In this document: piece after piece, positions 1-7,381 of the stretch | How positions within the stretch are numbered: the stretch's first letter is position 1 | Layout: each line of letters starts with the position of its first letter | NCBI GenBank assembly: GCA_021799575.1 | Contig: JAJZAD010000001.1 | Coordinates: 1-64,000, forward strand | DNA: 64,000 nucleotides | Direction: 5' to 3' | Origin: a bacterium | GTDB lineage: Bacteria > Patescibacteriota > Saccharimonadia > Saccharimonadales > UBA4665 | Notes under the pieces: generated by a model | Database searches by the model: none | The model's input: the letters and a program-made list of their open reading frames with translations, nothing else | Told to the model about the DNA's origin: nothing | Position numbers and translations under genes: made by a program

Positions 1-29
1 CCTCGTTGCGCAGCCGTTAGGTGCTTCAT
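1..29 (-). pseudogene. 5' end of an IS30-family transposase gene, cut by the window edge
   Basis: The reverse strand reads a start codon followed by MKHLTAAQRG, the same N-terminus as the IS30-type transposase near 15.2 kb. The gene runs out of the window at base 1, so its completeness cannot be judged. Confidence 0.75.
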
Positions 30-66
30 AGTTAAATCCTCCTAGATTTAATATTATGAATTTATT

Positions 67-82
67 CTAACGGTTGCGTTTG
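67..82. repeat. Terminal inverted repeat of the left IS30 copy
   Basis: The sequence AACGGTTGCGTTTG lies just outside the transposase start. It matches AACGGTTGCATTTG at the same place beside the second IS30 copy (15209-15224). It marks the outer end of the element entering from the left. Confidence 0.6.
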
Positions 83-149
83 ATGTTAGAAGTTTCGTGA
101 TTGTGATTTGTTATACTTAATTTAAATAATCAATCGGGAGTAAATAAAG

Positions 150-827
150 TTGAGTAAGTCTTTTTGGGGAGTTATAGCGGCAATAGTGATAATTTTCGGC
201 ATCGTATTTTTTGCTACTCGCAGTAACAATACTGCCGGCGGTAGCGGTTCGACAGGATCATATAATGTTGAAGGTTTAGGTAAAGCCGGCGTAAAGCTGG
301 TCGAATACGGGGATTATGAATGTCCGTACTGTGAAGAATATTATCCGATCGTCAAACAAGTGGTAAGCGACGAGTTTAACAATATTACTTTTCAGTTCGT
401 TAATTTTCCCCTGACTTCAATTCACCCCAATGCTTATGCCGGTGCCAGAGCCGCTCAAGCTGCGGCCTTAATGGGCAAGTTCTGGCAAATGCATGATGCG
501 CTATATAATTCCGGCAACTGGCAGGTTTGGAGTACTTCATCCAACCCGATACCGTATTTCAAGCAATATGCTAAGAGCTTAGGTTTAAACGTCAACACCT
601 TCATGAAGGATTTCAACTCCAACCAGGTAAACAACATCATCGAGGCGGATATGAACAAAGGCAACAAGTTAAATATCCAGGGCACACCGACTTTCTTCCT
701 GGACGGCAAACAAATCTCCGTCGCGCCTCAAGTTAGCGCCTTTGAGAAGTTAATTAACCAAGCTATCGCCGCTCACGGTAAGGTCACCAACACTAAGAGC
801 GGAGCTACGGCCCAGACTAAGAAATAA
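150..827 (+). CDS. Membrane-anchored DsbA-family thiol:disulfide oxidoreductase
   Basis: Residues about 7-24 form one hydrophobic anchor, followed by a Gly/Ser linker and a thioredoxin-fold domain with the redox motif CPYC (C58/C61) in the context YGDYECPYC. A cis-proline loop (GTPTFF) follows near residue 179. The family (Thioredoxin_4/DsbA-like) oxidises cysteine pairs in exported proteins; the anchor places the domain outside the membrane. The start is TTG, supported by GGGAG at 136-140, and a TATACT box lies upstream near 112. The T4SS pilins and the large surface protein in this window contain several cysteines and are plausible substrates (inference). The C-terminal tail after the domain is low-complexity and polar. 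Confidence 0.9.
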   Translation: MSKSFWGVIAAIVIIFGIVFFATRSNNTAGGSGSTGSYNVEGLGKAGVKLVEYGDYECPYCEEYYPIVKQVVSDEFNNITFQFVNFPLTSIHPNAYAGARAAQAAALMGKFWQMHDALYNSGNWQVWSTSSNPIPYFKQYAKSLGLNVNTFMKDFNSNQVNNIIEADMNKGNKLNIQGTPTFFLDGKQISVAPQVSAFEKLINQAIAAHGKVTNTKSGATAQTKK

Positions 828-828
828 A

Positions 829-921
829 TTAGTAATAGATAAACTGCTGCCAGCTGGGGCGGCGTACCTTTACTTCTATAGTCTGAGCTTCGGGATTATC
901 CGTTTTAACCGATATTGACAT
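829..921 (-). CDS. Putative 30-aa microprotein with its own promoter
   Basis: An open frame of 30 codons begins MSISVKTDNPEAQ and ends QQFIYY. It is below the ORF-track cutoff. It is preceded by AAAGAAAGGATTAAATAA, a good Shine-Dalgarno (SD) at normal spacing. A consensus sigma70-type promoter lies about 140 nt upstream on the same strand (1059-1087). It ends 2 bp from the convergent dsbA-like stop. No family is recognised; it could be a short secreted or regulatory peptide, or the leader of an unannotated RNA. Confidence 0.4.
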   Translation of the reverse strand: MSISVKTDNPEAQTIEVKVRRPSWQQFIYY

Positions 922-1058
922 TTATTTAATCCTTTCTTTTGTTTTTTTTGGCGCCAGAATAGTTACCCATCCTTTATGCGCAGTTTTTGTTTTGGTTGTT
1001 TGTTTATCTTTCTTTCAAGGCTTCTTGGTTCCGGTCGCCTTGGATCAGATTGCCAAAA

Positions 1059-1087
1059 ATTGTAGCGGCCTCTAACTCCTATGTCAA
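1059..1087 (-). promoter_or_regulatory. Consensus sigma70-type promoter
   Basis: On the reverse strand TTGACA and TACAAT are separated by exactly 17 bp. Transcription would start near 1052 and run toward the 30-aa ORF at 829-921. Apart from that ORF, no gene is seen in 922-1190; the plus-strand track ORF at 987-1202 has no recognisable features. Confidence 0.65.
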
Positions 1088-1190
1088 GAAGTTAATTTGT
1101 GTATTCAGAAAAATGGTTATTTCCCACTCTCTAATACACCTTAATGTTCAGCTGTCCTTAAGATCTGAACAAATAATCTTAAAGGTTTAT

Positions 1191-1781
1191 TCAGGCAATT
1201 GAAATATACAGCCAATTCTGATCACTATACTTGCGCACGCTTGGCAAAATACCATCCGTTTCCTGTTGCCTTCTGAGCGCTTCACGAACTTTAGTGGAAG
1301 AGGCACCGGGAACAAAACTGTTGATGAGCTGTACTTTCTGTGGTTGGACAGGTAACTGGTTAAGCCATAACCGAACATAGTCCTTATCTCCTTCCCTGAT
1401 CCCGACGATTAATTCCGAAGATCTAAGCAGGCTCTCGACTTTAGGCCATTGTTTAAGTCTGGCCAATGTGTCCGACCCGATCAGGAAGACCAGAGTAGCT
1501 CCTTTAAACCGATAACTAAGCTTGGGTAAGGTATGTTCGACACTAAAACTAATAGAGCTGTCTTCTATTAGCCCCAACCGTTGATGCGGCCTAATAGCCT
1601 GACGTACCATAGCCACCCGATGAGCAAAGTGAGCCACGTCGGTTTTATTCCGGCGATAACGTTCCGGCATAAAATACACCTTGTCTAACCGTCCCAGATT
1701 AACCGCCTGTAAGGCAAAACCGATGTGTCCGGTATGAATCGGATTAAACGTACCGCTGTAGATTCCGATTCTCGCTTTCAT
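1191..1781 (-). CDS. nadD: Nicotinate-nucleotide adenylyltransferase (NadD-type)
   Basis: The 196-aa protein has the nucleotidyltransferase signature GTFNPIHTGH at residues 10-19 and the C-terminal motif ASSTKVREAL, the two halves of the ATP site in the NadD/CoaD superfamily. NadD adenylates nicotinate mononucleotide to deamido-NAD in the cytoplasm, the penultimate step of NAD synthesis. Length is normal for NadD. Its ATG overlaps the stop of the upstream zinc-ribbon ORF as ATGA, implying translational coupling. That places nadD last in a minus-strand unit behind a cobalamin-riboswitch-like leader. Confidence 0.88.
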   Translation of the reverse strand: MKARIGIYSGTFNPIHTGHIGFALQAVNLGRLDKVYFMPERYRRNKTDVAHFAHRVAMVRQAIRPHQRLGLIEDSSISFSVEHTLPKLSYRFKGATLVFLIGSDTLARLKQWPKVESLLRSSELIVGIREGDKDYVRLWLNQLPVQPQKVQLINSFVPGASSTKVREALRRQQETDGILPSVRKYSDQNWLYISIA

Positions 1782-1957
1782 TGATCCTGAGGTCCTCCTT
1801 CACAGCATTTAGTGATATAGCGACACTTAGGGCAGACATAATGGCCATGCACCGGCTCCAAGGGATAGGCACCGCATTTATCGCAAATTAGATATTCTGA
1901 ATAAGCGGGCTGACTAGGATCTTGGACTGGCTCAGGGGCTATATTTTCTCCGTTCAT
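1778..1957 (-). CDS. 59-aa zinc-ribbon protein, coupled to nadD
   Basis: This ORF is just under the track cutoff. The protein starts MNGENIAPEP and carries two knuckles, CDKCG and CPKC, followed by a CC pair, typical of a rubredoxin-like zinc ribbon. The stop TGA shares bases with the nadD ATG. The next gene upstream also begins NGE and also ends in a Cys-rich knuckle, so the two may be related or act together (inference). No specific function is known to me. Confidence 0.7.
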   Translation of the reverse strand: MNGENIAPEPVQDPSQPAYSEYLICDKCGAYPLEPVHGHYVCPKCRYITKCCEGGPQDQ

Positions 1958-1986
1958 GATTTATATTTTACGCTCGTTGGCTGACT

Positions 1987-3330
1987 TTAAGCTGCACATT
2001 TAACGCTAATATTGCAAACTCGGCACTTTTCTATTAGTCGGTTTCTGGGCCTGGTGTTTAAATGACCTTTGGGACAATAAAAGGTCAGCGAACCGTACTT
2101 GTCTTCGTCCGCTAACCCCTCACTCGTTTGAACGTTCTGTGAACTGACTTTATTGACCGGCAGTCCGGGACATGAATGCGAGTCCGCGTATCTCAAAGCC
2201 TGGTTGAGCTCTTTAACCTCCATAGTGTAATCGTTGACTGCGTTTGCCAGCCTTGCTTGATAAATATGCCATGCTGCTTTGGAGCCGAACACCAACGGGT
2301 CAATATCCCTGTCCGAAACCGACCGCACTACGGCGTAGCGCTGAGACAATTCGTGTAATTTGAGAACGGCATCCATCGGCGATTCAAGCTCGTCCGCCGA
2401 CGCAATCAGCTCATCGGCTATATCTGCGCAAATGTGTTTAAGCTCCAACTCATAGCGTTCACACTGAGCCTTATGGGCAATATAATCTTGTCCGGTTTGA
2501 TTGGTGCCGTAGAACGTACCGCCGGCGATCTCGTCATATAGACGCACTATATCTAAAGCACCGTTGGGTAACAAGCTGTTATGAATTAAGAGCGGCGTGT
2601 CAAGTATGCCTGCCTGATCAAGATCGGATATATCCACCCCAACCAGTCTTTTATATATCTCATTAACCGTGGATTTATCGTGCTGACGACCGGATTCGTC
2701 TTTGCCGGCAACAAAGGCGGTTTCGGTTCCGATACCGTTGTCATCCTTACTGGTTACTTGGATGGACAAGCTCATGGTAGAAGTAAAAAATCCGTATTCA
2801 GGCATATCCTCGGCCAAGGAGAAGACCACAAACGAATAATCATCGATTGTACCATGCCTTACCAGATCTTCGAGCCGAAAACAATTGTTATTCTCAGCTA
2901 ACATACGCCTACGCAGCACTCCCTTTTCATCTCCACCGATAAACTTAAGGCTATTGGCCTGTATGGAACGATCGCTCTGACCGTACTGGGCTAATGAGCC
3001 GTCCGCTTGTATCTGCCTATAGGCCTTGGGTCGTATGAAGCCGGATTTAAAGATCCGTTCGCTGAAATCCGCTTCCACATTTGAAATAACTAAATTCTTT
3101 CCGGTTTCGTCTCCCGCTCTCGCCCCCTTTAGAGCATCCAATAGCGAGTGAAACGGTTGATTGTCCGCCAGCTCTACTGTGCAGGCTTCAAGCGTAATTG
3201 CGCCGGCAAAGCTAGCAGCCTTAGCTAGTGAAAATTTATCGTCAGGAATTTCGCTGGCCAGCAGGACCTGAGAAGAAGGATAGGCTGCTAACTGCTCCGA
3301 ACCTTTTACTAATAAACTCTCTCCGTTCAA
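1987..3330 (-). CDS. Uncharacterised 447-aa protein with C-terminal zinc knuckle
   Basis: No catalytic family is recognised. The body is soluble with mixed alpha/beta character. A helical stretch lies around residues 280-390, and the C-terminus has cysteines 419, 436, 439 and 445 (CPKGH...CRVC), which look like a zinc site. The track start is TTG directly after a run of six T. An SD-like GAGAGGG lies just upstream, inside a stem that also looks like a terminator (3335-3365). The leader contains a cobalamin-riboswitch-like RNA, so expression probably responds to B12. The gene forms a unit with the zinc ribbon and nadD downstream. It lacks class II ribonucleotide reductase motifs, which were considered because of the riboswitch. 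Confidence 0.75.
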   Translation of the reverse strand: MNGESLLVKGSEQLAAYPSSQVLLASEIPDDKFSLAKAASFAGAITLEACTVELADNQPFHSLLDALKGARAGDETGKNLVISNVEADFSERIFKSGFIRPKAYRQIQADGSLAQYGQSDRSIQANSLKFIGGDEKGVLRRRMLAENNNCFRLEDLVRHGTIDDYSFVVFSLAEDMPEYGFFTSTMSLSIQVTSKDDNGIGTETAFVAGKDESGRQHDKSTVNEIYKRLVGVDISDLDQAGILDTPLLIHNSLLPNGALDIVRLYDEIAGGTFYGTNQTGQDYIAHKAQCERYELELKHICADIADELIASADELESPMDAVLKLHELSQRYAVVRSVSDRDIDPLVFGSKAAWHIYQARLANAVNDYTMEVKELNQALRYADSHSCPGLPVNKVSSQNVQTSEGLADEDKYGSLTFYCPKGHLNTRPRNRLIEKCRVCNISVKCAA

Positions 3331-3334
3331 AAAA

Positions 3335-3365
3335 CCCTCTCTTTGTTCAGCGTCTCGAGAGAGGG
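3335..3365 (-). terminator. Hairpin plus T-run: expression platform of the riboswitch
   Basis: On the reverse strand CCCTCTC pairs with GAGAGGG and is followed by TTTTTT, an intrinsic-terminator shape. The 3' arm GAGAGGG is also the only SD-like sequence for the downstream TTG start. The same hairpin could therefore act on transcription, translation or both. Confidence 0.6.
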
Positions 3366-3414
3366 GTAAAATACCGTGTCTTACGCTCTTGCTCGAGAGG
3401 CATGTGTTAGGTTA

Positions 3415-3510
3415 AAAAGCTTCGTATCTGGCTTGCTTTTGAGTAAATACTCAAGCTTACAGTTGCGGCACAGCTCAGGAATTACACCTGATTCCGAATA
3501 TTTTGGTTTT
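3415..3510 (-). promoter_or_regulatory. Cobalamin (B12) riboswitch-like aptamer
   Basis: On the reverse strand the region reads GGAATCAGGTGTAATTCCTG, then AGCTGTGCCGCAACTGTAAGC, then a hairpin TTGAGTATTTACTCAA, then AAGCCAGATACGAAGC. These match, in order, the conserved core of cobalamin riboswitches: the GGAA-GGUG stem, the B12 box CCGCAACUGUAA, and the 3' AGCCAGRNACC strand. The aptamer is short, resembling the compact AdoCbl-type variants. It lies between the LexA-like gene and the 447-aa gene, pointing at the latter. A covariance-model search would settle class and boundaries. Confidence 0.85.
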
Positions 3511-3560
3511 TAAGGTAAGTACAGTTTAGCATAAAAAAACTGTCCTGAGAGCCAATATGT

Positions 3561-4112
3561 TTATTTTAATCCTGGTCGTTGGTTTAATGCGGCCAGCCGG
3601 GACTGAAAACTCTGCGCCGCACCTTCCAGGCCGAGAACTTTTAGCGCACCGATCAGCACATACAAATTATCCACGTCCTGTTTAGGCAAAACAGCAGAGC
3701 GCTCAGCCTCGCGGAACAGATGTTCAACTTTTTCCACCAGCCATTTTTCCTGATTGGGTGTAACTTCGTTAGTTAGTAAGTGTTCTTTGGGTTTTTGTTC
3801 CACCACCTCTAACGAACGCGCGGAACGATCACGTTTTTTTAAATGCCCGCGTTTAATCAGGCTGTTAACATGCATAGCGACTGTCGCTACAGAATTGTAG
3901 TTTAATCCCAGCATAATCTCTCTATAGCTCGGACTGTATCCGTGCCTCTCTATGAAGTCGGTAATAAATGTCAATAGTTCCCGCTGTTTCTTGGTAGGCC
4001 TGATAGTTGCCTGGTTCGGTAATTGGGGAGGCATAAGCAACAGTTCTTTTTTAGTCAGCTTACTGATTAGTGTTTCTAGACTCGTCGATTCGTTCGATAA
4101 GCTGACCGGCAT
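3561..4112 (-). CDS. LexA-type winged-helix DNA-binding protein without protease domain
   Basis: Residues about 40-103 match the LexA N-terminal DNA-binding domain (TKKQRELLTFI, GYSPSYREI, then SVATVAMHVNSLIKRG). The remaining 80 residues are charged and helical. The self-cleaving Ser/Lys peptidase half of LexA is absent, so this is not a canonical SOS repressor; it is more likely a dedicated regulator with a different sensing or dimerisation tail. The start is uncertain: the track start overlaps the preceding ORF by 53 bp, and an internal ATG at 4034 would avoid the overlap. Confidence 0.75.
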   Translation of the reverse strand: MPVSLSNESTSLETLISKLTKKELLLMPPQLPNQATIRPTKKQRELLTFITDFIERHGYSPSYREIMLGLNYNSVATVAMHVNSLIKRGHLKKRDRSARSLEVVEQKPKEHLLTNEVTPNQEKWLVEKVEHLFREAERSAVLPKQDVDNLYVLIGALKVLGLEGAAQSFQSRLAALNQRPGLK

Positions 4113-4368
4113 TTAGCACGCCTTCAAGAAAACTTAAATCCGATCGGTCGTGCGAGTTCATACCGTTTAAGCGGTTGCATTCAGTTTCGGGTTTTAGCGC
4201 ATCATGCGAGGCAGGATGCGTATGTCCAACGGTGCCAAAATGGTTTTCTCTTGGCGAAGCCCAAGATTTACCGCCGCCGTTGTTGCCGAATTGAATGATG
4301 GCCTCGTCCAGCCAGTGGACAATTCTGCGTGGCAAAGAGGGATTCGACTGTTCAAAAAATTGTTCCAT
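4060..4368 (-). CDS. Hypothetical 102-aa protein
   Basis: This reading frame sits 8 bp after the O-antigen-ligase-like stop and overlaps the LexA-like gene, in the same transcription direction. The protein (MEQFFEQSNPSLPRR...) is polar and has no recognised domain. There is no clear SD, so it would rely on coupling to the upstream gene. It may be real or a chance frame. Confidence 0.4.
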   Translation of the reverse strand: MEQFFEQSNPSLPRRIVHWLDEAIIQFGNNGGGKSWASPRENHFGTVGHTHPASHDALKPETECNRLNGMNSHDRSDLSFLEGVLNAGQLIERIDESRNTNQ

Positions 4369-4376
4369 AATTTAAT

Positions 4377-5738
4377 TTATCGGTTTGGGACCGCGGTTTT
4401 AATAGTAGTAGAAGTGGTTGTCTCTTTCTCCGGCAAAGTCATTGCCAGCCCCGCAAGTCCCCACCAGACATATGACAGTGTATCATCTGTCCACGCAAGT
4501 GTTAACAGGTTAACGAATGTTATGCCGATAAAAGATACCAGTAAAGTCAGTGCGAAAGGCGAGCGACGGCGTCTCCAGAGCATATATCCTACCCAGACGT
4601 TGATGCCGATAAACATTGTAAAACCCAGCCAACCCGATTCCTGACCGATCTCTAAAAAGTAATTTTCGGGAATACTGGCCGGGAGGTCATGGTTGTACAC
4701 ACTTCCCGGACCGGCCGTACCCGGCCCGTCACCTAAAGGATGATCAGCCATTTGTTTAAGACCCTGCTTGATAGCGCTTAAGTGCGCTTGGTCGGATCCG
4801 ATAGTTTTAGACCCGGTTTGAGTATGGAATATGATGTTCTGGAAATGCTTGCTGCTGCCTAAAACGGCGGAGGCTCCGACTAGGCATAAGACCAGGGCAA
4901 CCGTTAGCAGCATCAACGGCCGCTTGTATTTGTTCAGCCTATCCCTATTGAACCATACCGCACCGGCACCTAGTAGCGACAGCAGCGCGCCTATCCACGC
5001 ACCTCTTGAGTAACTGCCGTACAACACGGTTAGAGCACCGACTAGAAATAATATTTTTATCCAGGTCTGACGCTTGGGAAACCTAACCAACAAAACCGCC
5101 AGCGCCGCTATGGGTAGAATTAGGTAGGCACCGAGTGGATCAGCTCCGCGCAAGGTAGACAGAATGCGTACGTAGTTAGGGTTATTGTTGATAGTCTGAA
5201 AAGGGGCGATTGTGGTCTTAGCGTTGTATCCGAAATGGGCCAGCACGTCTTTTGGCAGCACGCTCATTTGCAACAGGCCGAACCCGATTACTAATACCGC
5301 CGGCCAGAGGATGAGCTGCATCCAGTAATGGTTCAAGTTTTTAGCCTTAATAGAAGCTGCCCAGCAGATAACAAAGAAGGCCAGAAAGCGCAAGTCGTCC
5401 AATAAGCCGTAGGCCAGGGCTTTAGTACTGACCCTATGCGCCGAATGAGCCCAAAAACCAATACTTAAGTCTAAGGCAGCATATGCAAATATGAGCCAGA
5501 CCAATTTAGAATTCAGTACGCCTTTTCTAACCTTGGGATCGAATACCAGCCATCCGATTACAATCAGACCGCAAATCAGTACTAGAAACTCTTTCCATAG
5601 TCTAACCAGGGTATAGTGGCCGAAATTTGAAGCAATCCAAACGGTTAGAAAAGCATGGAAAGGCAAAAGTAAAATTACGATTGCAATCAGACCAAGCACA
5701 AGACTGGCGAGCCTAGATTTAGCGGCCAACACTTTCAT
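4377..5738 (-). CDS. O-antigen ligase / Wzy-type polytopic membrane protein
   Basis: The 453-aa protein has roughly a dozen hydrophobic segments. The motif SYSRGAWIG near residues 243-251 and a large extracytoplasmic loop follow the Wzy_C/O-antigen-ligase layout. Such proteins polymerise or transfer lipid-linked glycans outside the membrane. The surrounding GT and phosphotransferase genes support a surface-polysaccharide role, although a monoderm would attach to something other than lipid A. A TATAAT box lies 8 bp before the ATG with no SD between them, suggesting a leaderless mRNA. Confidence 0.8.
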   Translation of the reverse strand: MKVLAAKSRLASLVLGLIAIVILLLPFHAFLTVWIASNFGHYTLVRLWKEFLVLICGLIVIGWLVFDPKVRKGVLNSKLVWLIFAYAALDLSIGFWAHSAHRVSTKALAYGLLDDLRFLAFFVICWAASIKAKNLNHYWMQLILWPAVLVIGFGLLQMSVLPKDVLAHFGYNAKTTIAPFQTINNNPNYVRILSTLRGADPLGAYLILPIAALAVLLVRFPKRQTWIKILFLVGALTVLYGSYSRGAWIGALLSLLGAGAVWFNRDRLNKYKRPLMLLTVALVLCLVGASAVLGSSKHFQNIIFHTQTGSKTIGSDQAHLSAIKQGLKQMADHPLGDGPGTAGPGSVYNHDLPASIPENYFLEIGQESGWLGFTMFIGINVWVGYMLWRRRRSPFALTLLVSFIGITFVNLLTLAWTDDTLSYVWWGLAGLAMTLPEKETTTSTTIKTAVPNR

Positions 5739-5942
5739 TTCATTCCATTATACCGATTTTAAGCCAGGGCTGATTTACAGTTATGAGCCACGGATATGAT
5801 CAACTGTACTTTCGAAATCTGTCTGGAAAAACCAAACGGCTGTACAAATCAACTCCATCCAATGTATCCTTAGGATATCGGTTGATCATCTGCTATCTTA
5901 ATAGCCGCCAGTTTCCGCGCGGATCAATCTTAGCTTAATTCA
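5739..5942. promoter_or_regulatory. Divergent intergenic region with operator-like palindromes
   Basis: This gap separates two divergent polysaccharide genes. It contains the perfect inverted pair ATGATCAAC (5796-5804) and GTTGATCAT (5881-5889), plus the short palindrome TATCCTTAGGATA (5865-5877). These could bind a regulator or form a leader hairpin. No gene is seen. Confidence 0.35.
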
Positions 5943-7379
5943 ATGAAGAACAGTTCGTCCCTGGTTTACAATGTCTTTTTGGTAGTCGGCGATTTCTTAG
6001 CATTGGTGGGGGCATTCTCAATCGCCTATATTTTACGTGTCAGTATCAGCCACGTGGCTATAGCTACCCCAATACGGGCTAGAAATTACCTTGAAACTTT
6101 TTTGGCTCTGCTGCCATTCTTTATCTTGTTCTTCGCTCTGCTGGGACTGTACTCGCAGGAAACTTACGAACAGAGGTTCAAAGAAGTACAGCGGTTAGCA
6201 GTCGGCGTATTTATCGGCATCCTGTTTATTATTAGCTACGGCTACGTCTTTAACGTACCGATCTTCCCTGCCAGACTGGTGATAATATACGGTTATATTT
6301 TGGCGTTGTTTATGATCATCGTCTTTCGCAACGTTACCAGATGGGGAAGACGTATACTGTTTAAGAATGGCAGCGGGATCAATAATGTGCTCATTGTCGG
6401 CGATACTAAAATCAGTCGCGAATTGATAGAAGTATTATCCCCGGCAGATAAAACTGGATACCGGGTACTGGGGGTAGTCGGCGGCGTTAAACACCCTTTA
6501 AAAACCTCATCTCCCTATGCCCTGTTCGCTAGTTTCGAACAAGCTTGTAGCAAGATAGGCCCAGGTATGCATACAATCATTCAAACCGAACTATATAGCG
6601 ATGAAGCTAAAAACAGCCGGATACTTACCTATGCTCAGGAAAACCATATCGAGTACCGATTCGTACCCGGTAATAGCGAGTTGTTCGTTGGCAATTTGGA
6701 GGCGCAAATCTTTCACGGCATTCCGGTAATCGACGTCCATCAAACGGCCTTAATCGGTTGGGGGCGCATCGTAAAGCGAACAACGGATTTACTGATCAGC
6801 ACTTTATCACTGATCATTTTCTCACCGTTAATGCTATTGATCGCTTTGGCCATTAAAATCTTCGACCGCGGACCGATCTTTTTCAGACAGGTCCGCCTGA
6901 CCAGGTTTAACCAGGAATTCAGGGTCTATAAGTTCCGCACCATCCATATGAAATACAACGGTCTGACACCTGAGGAGGCATTTACTAAAATGGGTAAGCC
7001 GGAACTGATTAAGGATTTCCGTAAGAACGGGGACTTTATTGACAACGATCCTCGGGTTTCCAGAATCGGCAGAATCCTCAGAAAAACATCTCTTGATGAA
7101 CTGCCCCAACTCATCAACGTGTTAAAAGGTGACTTGAGTCTGGTTGGCCCGAGAGCCTTGATACCGGAAGAACTGGAGTTATACACTAAACGTCACGCCA
7201 TTTTAAGCGTCAGGTCGGGTATCACCGGTCTGGCCCAAGTCTCAGGCAGAAAAGATATTTCCTTTGATGAACGCAGAAAACTCGACCTCTACTACGTTCA
7301 GAATTGGACTTTCTGGAGCGACCTGGTGATACTGTTTAAGACCATCTGGGTGGTATTAAACCACAAGGGAGCGGAGTAA
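5943..7379 (+). CDS. Polyprenyl-phosphate sugar-1-phosphate transferase (WcaJ/PssY-type)
   Basis: The N-terminal ~140 residues hold about four to five membrane segments. A central nucleotide-binding-like domain (VLIVGDTK) follows. The C-terminal bacterial sugar transferase domain (about 280-475) has a re-entrant helix after KRTTDLL and the motifs KFRTI, RKTSLDELPQL and SLVGPRALIPEE. The family loads the first sugar phosphate onto undecaprenyl phosphate at the cytoplasmic face, initiating a polysaccharide repeat. Length is normal for the three-part family. It leads a plus-strand operon with a GT4, glmS and glmR. Confidence 0.9.
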   Translation: MKNSSSLVYNVFLVVGDFLALVGAFSIAYILRVSISHVAIATPIRARNYLETFLALLPFFILFFALLGLYSQETYEQRFKEVQRLAVGVFIGILFIISYGYVFNVPIFPARLVIIYGYILALFMIIVFRNVTRWGRRILFKNGSGINNVLIVGDTKISRELIEVLSPADKTGYRVLGVVGGVKHPLKTSSPYALFASFEQACSKIGPGMHTIIQTELYSDEAKNSRILTYAQENHIEYRFVPGNSELFVGNLEAQIFHGIPVIDVHQTALIGWGRIVKRTTDLLISTLSLIIFSPLMLLIALAIKIFDRGPIFFRQVRLTRFNQEFRVYKFRTIHMKYNGLTPEEAFTKMGKPELIKDFRKNGDFIDNDPRVSRIGRILRKTSLDELPQLINVLKGDLSLVGPRALIPEELELYTKRHAILSVRSGITGLAQVSGRKDISFDERRKLDLYYVQNWTFWSDLVILFKTIWVVLNHKGAE

Positions 7380-7381
7380 CA

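Noticed and set aside
987-1202. 71-aa plus-strand ORF
   Set aside because: It is antisense to a consensus promoter and lacks SD and protein-like composition.
1987-3330. Class II ribonucleotide reductase under the B12 riboswitch
   Set aside because: The protein is too short and lacks the NPCGE-type active-site motifs.
4204-4644. 146-aa plus-strand ORF
   Set aside because: It is antisense to the O-antigen-ligase-like and 102-aa genes, with no start signal.
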